A DNA stretch of 64,000 bases from Chrysemys picta bellii (lineage: Eukaryota; Chordata; Testudines; Emydidae). Position numbers and translations under genes: made by a program. The notes below the pieces were generated by a model. That model made no database searches and was not told the origin of the DNA. It saw only the letters and a program-made list of their open reading frames with translations. The stretch spans positions 32,381,011-32,445,010 of the forward strand of contig NC_088796.1 of NCBI RefSeq assembly GCF_011386835.1, written 5' to 3'. This document shows positions 55,398 to 64,000 of the stretch, piece after piece (position 1 is the stretch's first letter; each line of letters begins with the position of its first letter).

Positions 55398-56520
55398 GAG
55401 ATAATGCTGCCCACTTCTTGTTTACAATGTCACCTGAAAGTGAGAACAGGCATTTGTATGGCACTGTTGTAGCCAGCATTGCAAGATATGTGCCAGATGT
55501 GCTAAAGATTCATATGTCCCTTCATACTTCAACCATCATTCCAGGGGACATGCGTCCATGCTGATAACAGGTTCTGCTTGATAACAATTGAAAGCAGTGT
55601 GGACTGATGCATGTTAATTTTCATTATCTGAATCAGATGCCACCAGCAGAAGGTTGATTTTCTTTTTTGGTGGTTCAGGTTCTGTAGTTTCCACATCAGA
55701 GAGTTGCTCTTTTAAGATTTTTGAAAGCATGCTCCACACCTCGTTACTCTCAGATTTTGGACTGCACTTCAGATTCTTAAACCTTGGGTTGAGTGCTGTA
55801 GCTATCTTTAGAAATATCACATTGGTACCTTCTTTGTGTTTTGTGAAATCTGCAGTAAAAGTGTTCTTAAAATGAACAATATGTGGTGGGTCATCATCCA
55901 AGACTGCTATAACATGAACTATATGGCAGAATGCGGGTAAACCAGAGCAGGGGACATACAATTCTCCCCCAAGGAGTTCAGTCACAAATGTAATTAATGC
56001 ATAATTTTTTTAATGAGCATCATCAGCATGGAAGCATGTCCTCTAGAATGGTGGCCGAAGCATACAGGGGGCATACAAATGTTTAGCATATCTGGCAGGT
56101 GAATACCTTGCAATGCCGACTACAAAAGTGCCATGCAAATGCCTGTTCTCACTTTCTGGTGACGTTGTAAATAAGAAGAGGGCAGCATTATCTCCTGTAA
56201 ATGTAAACAAACTTGTTTGTTTTACCGATTGGCTGAACAAGAAGTAGGATTGAGTGGACTTGTAGGCGCTGAAGTTTTATATTGTTTTGTTTTTGAGTGC
56301 AGTTATGTAAAAAAAAAAATCTACATTTATAAGTTGCGCTCTCACGACAAAGAGATTGCTCTGCAGTAATTGGATGAGGTGAATGGAAAAAAATACTATT
56401 TCTTTTGTTTATCATTATTACGGTGCAAATATTTGTAATAAAAAATAATACACACTTTGATTTCAAATACAACACAGAATTCAATATATATGAAAATATA
56501 GAAAAACATCCAAAATATTT
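55398..56520. pseudogene. Rearranged hAT transposase element with 170-bp inverted arms
   Basis: The arms 55398-55563 and 56023-56194 are inverted copies of each other at roughly 90% identity. Each encodes the beginning of the hAT C-terminal dimerisation region: VPYKCLFSLSGDIVNKK on the minus strand of the left arm and VPCKCLFSLSGDVVNKK on the plus strand of the right arm. The right arm continues with AALSPVNVNKLVCFTDWLNKK-type sequence (56181-56243). The loop encodes, on the minus strand, the upstream transposase part with ALNPRFKNLKC and EVWSMLSKILKEQ (55985-55614), typical of ZBED-like hAT proteins. The gene is therefore inverted and duplicated within itself and cannot be expressed intact. 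AT-rich sequence resembling a 3' untranslated end fills 56250-56520. Confidence 0.75.
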
Positions 56521-56521
56521 T

Positions 56522-58270
56522 ATAGAATCATAGAATATCAGGGTTGGAAGGGACCTCAGGATGTCATCCAGTCCAACCCCCTGCCCAAAGCAGGACCAAT
56601 CCCCAACTAAATCATCCCAGCCAGGGCTTTGTCAAGCCAGTCCTTAAAAACGTATAAGGAAGGAGATTCCACCACCTCCCTAGGTAACCCATTCCACTGC
56701 TTCACCACCCTCCTACTGAAAAAGTTTGTCCTAATATCCAACCTAAACCTCCCCCACTGCAACTTGAGACCATTACTCCTTGTTCTGTCCTCTGGTACCA
56801 ATGAGAACACTCTAGATCCATTCTCTTTGTAACCCCCTTTCAGATAGTTGAAAGCAGCTATCAAATCCCCTCTCCTTCTTCTCTTCTGCAGACGAAACAA
56901 TCCTAGTTCCCTCAGCCTCGCCGCATAAGTCATATGCTCCAGCCCCCTAATCATTTTTGTTGCCCTCTGCTGGACTTTTTCCAATTTTTCCACATCCTTC
57001 TTGTAGTGTGGGGCCCAAAACTGGACACAGTACTCCAGATGAGGCCTCACCAATGTCGAATAGAGGGGAATGATCACGTCCCTCAATCTGCTGGCAATGC
57101 CCTTACTTATACAGCCCAAAATGCCATTAGCCTTCTTGGCAACAAGGGCACACTGTTGACTCATATCCAGCTTCTCATCTACTGTAACCCCTAGGTCCTT
57201 TTTCTACAGAACTGCTGCCTAGCCATTCTGTCCCTAGTCTGTTGCAGTGCATGGTATTCTTCCATTCTAAGTGCAGGACTCTGCACTTGTCCTTGTTGAA
57301 CCTCATCAGATTTCTTTTGGCCCAATCCTCTAATTTGTCTAGGTCTCTCTGTATCCTATCCCTACCCTCCAGCGTATCTACCACTCCTCCCAGTTTAGTG
57401 TCATCTGCAAACTTGCTGAGGGTGCAGTCCACACCATCCTCCAGATCATTAATGAAGATATTGAACAAAACCAGCCCCAGGACCGACCCTTGGGGCACTC
57501 CGCTTGATATCGGCTGCCAACTAGACATGGAGACATTGATCACTACCCATTGAGCCCGACGATCTAGCCAGCTTTCTATCCACCTTATAGTTCATTCATC
57601 CAGCCCATACTTCTTTAACTTGCCGGCAAGAATACTGTGGGAGACCGTATCAAAAGCTTTGCTAAAGTCAAGGAATAACACATCCACTGCTTTCCCCTCA
57701 TCCACAGAGCCAGTTATCTCATCATAGAAAGCTATTAGGTTAGTCAGGCATGACTTGTCCTTGGTGAATCCATGCTGACTGTTCCTGATCACTTTCCTCT
57801 CCTTGAAGTGCTTCAGAATTGATTCCTTGAGGACCTGCTTCATGATTTTTCCAGGGACTGACTGGCCTGTAGTTTCCCGGATCCTCATTCTTCCCTTTTT
57901 TAAAGATGGGCACTACATTAGCCTTTTTCTAGTCATCCAGGACCTCCCCCAATCGCCATGAGTTTTCAAAAATAATGGCCAATGGCTCTGCAATCACATC
58001 TGCCAACTCCTTAGCACCCTCGGATGCAGTGCATCCGGCCCCATGGACTTGTGCTCGTCCAGCTTTTCTAAATAGTCCTGAACCACTTCTTTCTACACAG
58101 AGGGCTGGTCACCTCCTCCCCATGCTGTGCTGCCCAGTGCAGTAGTCTTGGAGCTGACCTTGTTCATGAAGACAGAGGCAAAAAAAAGCATTGCGTATAT
58201 GAGCTTTTTCCACATCCTCTGTCACTAGGTTGCCTCCCTCATTCAGTAAGGGGCCCACACTTTCCCAGAT
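56522..58270 (-). mobile_element. CR1 LINE, 1.75 kb, 5'-truncated, RT domain with frameshifts
   Basis: On the minus strand the ORF2 signatures appear in order. GPDALHPRVL lies near 58040. FTKDKSCLTNLIAFYDEITG and FLDFSKAFDTVSHSIL lie in 57888-57592. [18 protein letters not shown] and the catalytic [10 protein letters not shown] lie in 57543-57175. The C-terminal [20 protein letters not shown] and [14 protein letters not shown] lie in 57164-56607, running nearly to the 3' end (LDKALAGMI). Frames shift between these blocks, so it is inactive. The 3' end at 56522 has AGAATCATAGAAT, the CR1 terminal repeat. The 5' end near 58270 is approximate. It is the best CR1 copy in the window and serves as a reference for 27501-28116. 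Confidence 0.93.
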
Positions 58271-61200
58271 TGTTGGCCAAATTCTAATATGAGTCGTTAC
58301 TTTCTATTTACCTAAATTTCCCCTGTGGTTTCTTTTGCTATCCACTTCACTGTTCTAAAAATTCTTGTATAATACAGCAGTGCTCAAAATGTGGAGAGCT
58401 AGGCCTAATACCCACTTCTCACTGCTGCTGTTTGAGAAAACAAGAAAGAGTTTACAAAAAGCTGGAGCATCCCATCACTTTTGGAAAGTCATTCCATTAT
58501 TACTGCCTCCCCCATGAGGACTAAGTGTTTCTATTTGCTGTTAAACAGCTGTCTTGTTCCACTCCAAATAGTTGGACTTTTGTGGTTGGTGAAGTGGTTT
58601 CTGTACAGAGTAGGCACTCTCGGTGACCGGACATCTACCACCCACAGCAGTTATATTGACCACAATATCTATGTATTTCTCTTCAAAATATTGGGAATAG
58701 CACAAATATAGCCAAACAATTTTATTTTAAAATATGCATGTACATTTTCCACCCAGCTCTAATTATAAATACCAGTGTAAAAGGTAAATAAATGTCTTGG
58801 GGAAGAGGGAATAAATATCCACTTAGACTGGAATTGAGCAGTATTGAGACAGAGTCTGTGCAGGTGCTTGAGCCTGTGGTTGACACAGGAGTCCCTTAGG
58901 CTTAAGTTTGGGTGTATTTGTAACCACTCATGTTCAAGTAACATCTTTTAGTTACAAAAGCTTTGACTACTTATATGCTTCTTCAACAATCACATGGCCT
59001 GTTTTGTTCTATGCTGGCCTCAGTATCACACATTTGGAGGGCTGGCAGGAGTTTCCCCTAGTTGCTTGTGCCTCCTTGTCTATACTATCTTTGCAACAGT
59101 TTAATCTAGCCGTTATCAGTGACCACCCCTCTGCCCAAGAACACAATGTTGACTTGAATATCTTAATTGCTCACTAGTTGAGAGAACTTCTTCTCATTTG
59201 TATTGGTATTCTCAGACTGGCTGATTGTCCTGACTGCAACCTGCTAATGACCATTTCCCAGATCAAAACAAATATTGCTTCACTACCACTGCTACAGTGT
59301 CCCTAAGAGACCTACCCATTGTGGAGCCTAAGAACTATGCTACAATTCCCCTGGGATCTACTGTTCTTAGGCTCCAATCTGATACTGAATCTCTGGTTGG
59401 AGGACTATACCACCATCATCACCTACAAGGTCACTTATAACTATATGAAAGGACATATTAGGTACAAGCTGATTCATGGAAAATCAATTCTATCATATTT
59501 CCAGCCAAATTCATCTAGTCCAGCTGAACTGGATGTGTGGGTGGGAGGGGGGGCTTCAGGTCCCGTACTCACTAAGCAATTCAACAGCCTTAACAAATAA
59601 AGTCAAATGCTAACACTACCCCTTACTGTTATGGTTGCTAATACCATATGTCCATAAGTACACTAAAATTTATGCATCATGCACTTCATTACCTAGTTTA
59701 AGCAATCATAACAGCAATTATCTCCCTCATAATTAAATGTCTTCTTAAAAAGTGCTTAGTTATAATTAGTTCAGCTGACAGCCTACTGCACAGGTGAATA
59801 TACAGTAGGGAACTATTTGGTTTTGTTTATTAATCACAGATTTTGACATACTAGCCTCACATCGACACTGTTTCATTTTGTTTGCAACAATAAGTATTTG
59901 ATCTTCCAAGTCATAACGGTACTGGTCTCATTCTGAATAAAAAATACCATTAAGGGCCATACTGTGACTCCCTTACTCATGCTGGTGAACAATAATGGAG
60001 ACTACAAAGCTCAGTACATCTTTCACGCTGTACCCAAACATTTTAGAGGTTGAGAAAGGTATAGTTTGTTTTCACTGACTTCCCTTTCTTGACCCCCTCC
60101 TCTATCTTATGTGTGGTCTGCCAGCCTCTCTGCTAGGTTCTCCTGCATTTGGGATCAACACTCCCTGACTGGCAGAAGGGCATGCAAACTGAATCCATCT
60201 TCACCAGAAAGAGCAGCTATTCTCAGGCTGGATTTCACCGCTGGTTTGCATTGTTTGCACCACTGCCATCCAAAGCATTAAAGTGCAGCTGTGGGGTCCA
60301 TAATAGCCTTTTTAGCTGAGGCTGCTGTGGGATATGCTGAATCACTATATCACTGGTCACCTTAGCTGGGCCCCTTCCTGGCCAGTGCTGTCCTGGCCAG
60401 TTTTCATCTGCAAGTCCTGCAGTAGAGCAAATGCCTTGTATCTGTGTGGATTTTTCATTATTGAGGATCTCTGTCCTTGGTTAAGCCAGATCCACTGGTA
60501 TATTCCAGGACTGAATCAAACCTGTCATCTTAAAATTTGCACAGTCTCCAGGTAGCATGCTGTGTACATTCATGCACCATTATTGTAGAAGCATTGGACA
60601 TAAGAAACTATCATAATAATGAAGGACCAGGAAGACCCTGTTGCTGCCATATCTGATCCAGAGGAAAGGTGTATTAGAGTTTTTCTTCAAGTATATTTTC
60701 AGATGAAATAGGGACACCACATAGCCCAAAGAAGTATTCTGGATGGTGCAAGGAGGGCTGTGAAGTCTCGTGTAAGGATGACAATGGCTGCTTCAAAGAC
60801 TTCTCTTGATGGCTAATGCAGAAGGGTTTGGATTCATTCTCCATTGAAGAATTATCCCAACTGGCTGGAATTGGAGTGTAGAACCTTTTCTGAAGATATA
60901 AATGTCCTAAAAGCCAGAGGAAATGTTTTGATAATTTAGTCTAACTTCCTGCATAACACAGAATAGAATTTCCTCAAGTGGTTCTTGCATCTAGCAAGTG
61001 ATTTGTGGATGAATTTATAGCATATGTTTTAAGACACCAAATCTTGATTTAAAGACTGCAAGTGATGGAGAATTTACTGCAACCCTTTAGTATCTGTTCC
61101 AATGGTTAACTCTCATTGTTAAAAACGTACACATTATTTCCAATTTGAACATTGCTGACTTCAACTTCCAGCCACTAGGACTTGTTGTGCCTTTGTCTGC

Positions 61201-63335
61201 TAAATTAAAGTATTCACTAGTGTCAGATATCTTTTGCTGGCGAGAGTGGTTAACATCACCATCTGCTACAGTTGCAGGAGAAGCAGTAACTAGATAAAGG
61301 GTTAAGCAGATCAGGGAGCCTTATAAGGTTTAGAGGTTTGGATAAATAGTATCCAAACTTTAATATGCTTATGCAAACTACTGAGCTTTTTGCGGTTTCC
61401 CCAACACTAATCATAGGTTGCAGTTGTCAAATATTTTTTATCCAGAATAGAAGTTGCATCTACAAATATTGTTTGAACATTTAAGGTTTGCATCTATATT
61501 TCCAATCCCACCTCCTTTTGTGCACAGCTGATAGACCCGGTTAAATAATGCACAGTTGGTACTTGTATGAATTCTTCTTCTTCTTGAATATGCACCATGC
61601 AGTTAATTCCAGGATATCAGCTGAAAAATACTGCTCAAGTGTATGTTTTTAGTCAGGTAACATTTTGAATAGCTAGTCCCGCACATTTGAGTTCAGAGAG
61701 AATTTTACATCCAATTTATAGACTTCTGAAACTAAATGCTTACAATGGAAATGCTAGCAGACGGTTAATTTTAGTGCCATGATGGCACAGCAATTAATTC
61801 AGGCAAATTTGCACAAGTAAACAACACCGGATGAGCAGATGTTTAGTGAAGACTTGCAGTGTTGGTCCTGTATAATAGACTCATTTTCGGTTCTGGGGCT
61901 CTGAAGATAAAAGCTGCAGCAGGTATGTTAAGTTACACCTCTATTACCATCATGCATTACAATTGCTCCAGTAACTTAAAAAGACATAGTCACATTTTTA
62001 AATAGCCCCCGAGACGAAAAATAATCACTATGCTGCTTTCTTATTTTAATCACCTCTTATTTTTGCCTTTAGAAATATAACCAATCTGGAAGGGAAATGA
62101 TGAAAAGTAGCAATCAAGTCCAGTCTTCTTCTTTCAGTAGGGTTGCTTCTCAGAGTAGGACAGCTTCATTTGGATGTTGTTATGAAAAGAAGTTAAGATT
62201 TAATTCTATATTTTGAAAAATCAAAGCATGCCTCAGTAGAGGTGGTAACTTGAGGTTTCTCTAATTTTGGAAATCAGTTTTTTGGATGTGCAAAGTTTGC
62301 AAGACTAGTTCAAATTCACAGACTGTTTTCCTGTAAATTTAGGGGGTTTTTCCAAGTGTTGTTCCCTCAAAAAAAAGTTGTTGTTTTCTAGCCACAGAGA
62401 ATTTCCTACAATATATTAGTCATAAAAGACAACTAACAGAGAAGGCTGCCTTGCATCTGGCTTGAAAGACTGGCTTTATTTTTTCATTCAAATTTTTCTC
62501 TCCACAATCTGATCCTTTTTTCTCATTGCTTTTCGGCAGTCCCACCCCACCCTACCCCCATCTGCCCACTCCAGTCTCACCCTATTATTTTCACTGGATT
62601 TCTCTGTCTCCACCACATCTTTGTTCCCCCTCCCCCTTCTCCACTTCATTCTTTCCTTTGCAGATTGTGAATCCAGTGATCAAGATTGATATGAATTTTT
62701 TCCAAGCAATGATGTTTTAATAGATTTGAAAATAGGCAAAATTAATTTTCTGTTCCTTACATTTAATTGTTTTTCATGGCCTTCATATTTTGCAATGACT
62801 TACAATACTGTGTAAATCCCACTAGAACTTTTGCTATTAAATTATTCATTTATATGAAATTTTAAAGCAAGATCATAACTACTGCTGGAGTAATAATGCT
62901 CAATTTCCCCCACAAATAATACTTAGAATTTATTAATTAATTGACTCGGGCCATTTTTGTCCTTTTTGCTTGTTTTCCACAAATATTGAGTTACCCATCT
63001 TTAATGGGTACAAAAGTTTGCAGAAAGAGAATTTTAAAGTCCCCTGCTCAGAGATTTGCAGAAAGCCCTTTGTAAATTTACTTATGCTAGTTAGTGTTCA
63101 CACTAGATGTGCATACACAATGAGCAAAAACAATATCACCTGACTTATCTGACCAATCACAACTACCCAAATACAGCTCACATACCAATTATTGAAAATT
63201 GCTTACTTAGGATTGCTTGCAAAGAATAAACAGAATGAATACAATTTTCAAACTAAATTATCAAATCATTTTTAATGACAAACCTGAGAAATTGCTATCT
63301 GCTTGTGGTTATTTGAGAAGCAAATAAGAGAATAA
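58271..63335. other. Long single-copy stretch without recognised genes
   Basis: Open frames at 58481-58711, 58908-59177, 59319-59600 and 60334-60555 show no domain that I recognise and no convincing splice-site context. A pyrimidine-rich tract lies at 62510-62660. No transposon end was found. Confidence 0.4.
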
Positions 63336-63416
63336 GGGCCAGTTCAGTGTAACTGATGTTGTTCCAATAACTTCAGATGGAGCTATGCTGACTTACATCA
63401 GCTGAGGATCTGGCCT
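63336..63416. repeat. 81-bp foldback element with TAA flanks
   Basis: GGGCCAGTTCAGTG at the left pairs loosely with GAGGATCTGGCCT at the right. TAA precedes (63333-63335) and follows (63417-63419). A TWA-type flank suggests Harbinger, although three bases are weak evidence. Confidence 0.55.
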
Positions 63417-63419
63417 TAA

Positions 63420-64000
63420 ATTTCTTGAATAGCAATTTGTTTGTGAGTTATTTGATCCACTCTAATCAATGGCATTTTTTTTTCAAACTTAACTTAAACT
63501 GAACATAATATAGCACAGGAGCAAAGAAAGCACAGTTAAATGGGGTTGCCAGGTTGAGAGCAGAATTAGTGAGTGAGGGTGATGCAACATTAAAAAAAAA
63601 TCCCCCAAAATTATACTGCACAGAATAAACATTGTTAATGGAAAGTCACATTTCCCTGTAGCATTTCTGTTCTTTTGTTTTGAAGCATAAATACATCAAA
63701 AACATAGCCTTTACTCTCCCAAACAAACTGTTTGTAATCTCCTACTTAGGACTAACTCCTGCTCCTTTTATTCATGAGATGAGATACATGTCCTTATTGG
63801 CAGGGACCCCATTTCAGCAAAGTACTTAAACATGTGTATAAGTCCTATTGGCTTCTGTTGGACTTAACAGACATGCTTAAAACCAAGTGCATGTGTAAGT
63901 GAATTGCTAAACTGGGGCCAGGAATAAAAGCAGCCAAAATTTGCCCGTTAGGGTTAGTCAGCTTCAACTAATGCTGCAGTTTGGCTAACTCAGCAACCTT
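63420..64000. other. Single-copy DNA with a weak foldback at 63800-63925
   Basis: CCCATTTCAGCAAAGTACTT pairs imperfectly with AAGTGAATTGCTAAACTGGGG. Nothing else is seen up to the window end. Confidence 0.4.

Noticed and set aside
58481..60555. Series of plus-strand frames (76, 89, 93, 73 codons) as exons of one gene
   Set aside because: Peptides have no recognisable domains, no consistent splice-site phase could be supported, and the lengths are within chance for this composition.

Overview
This window looks like non-coding nuclear DNA from a vertebrate, most probably a turtle. That is an inference from the repeat content. Antisense and sense copies of CR1-clade LINEs dominate. They are accompanied by a tRNA-derived SINE with a CR1-like tail, MIR-like SINEs, several short non-autonomous hAT and PIF/Harbinger elements, and short retroposons whose 5' head reads GTAGCCGTGTTAGTCTG. 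This combination is typical of Testudines; crocodilians share part of it. Base composition is AT-rich, with a few GC-rich islands that are themselves transposons. I found no convincing host protein-coding exon, no intact RNA gene, no CRISPR array and no bacterial-type operon. Every longer open reading frame is either a decayed transposon protein or a chance frame in a repeat.

Layout. From 1 to 5.8 kb is a repeat cluster. It holds a CR1/L3-like LINE split into 125-445 and 2125-3790 by an LTR-like insert that carries a minisatellite and a hAT MITE. It also holds a broken Harbinger transposon (about 4070-5802) with a GC-rich insert. From 5.8 to 27 kb is mostly single-copy AT-rich DNA with scattered elements: a SINE with a 13-bp target duplication at 7743, a hAT foldback at 10533, a MITE at 11849, and MIR-like SINEs at 16.6, 21.4 and 25.6 kb. 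From 27.4 to 34.4 kb is a dense cluster. It contains a CR1 whose 5' end is joined to a 140-bp copy of DNA from 1.3 kb away, a block of tRNA-like SINE heads, the CR1-tailed SINE, an 805-bp GC-rich hAT element, a 123-bp hAT MITE with a perfect 8-bp target duplication, and a three-level nest of transposons. From 34.4 to 47 kb is mainly single-copy and includes candidate conserved non-coding stretches. From 47 to 51 kb there is a MIR interrupted by a 32-bp retroposon stub, an L1-clade LINE remnant and another SINE. From 55.4 to 58.3 kb there is a rearranged hAT transposase element with long inverted arms, directly followed by a 1.75-kb CR1. From 58.3 to 64 kb I see little.

No cooperating gene system is present. 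The value of the window lies in readable insertion histories. Target-site duplications, nested elements and a probable template switch can be read straight from the sequence. Family names are from recognition of motifs and ends, not from a database search.
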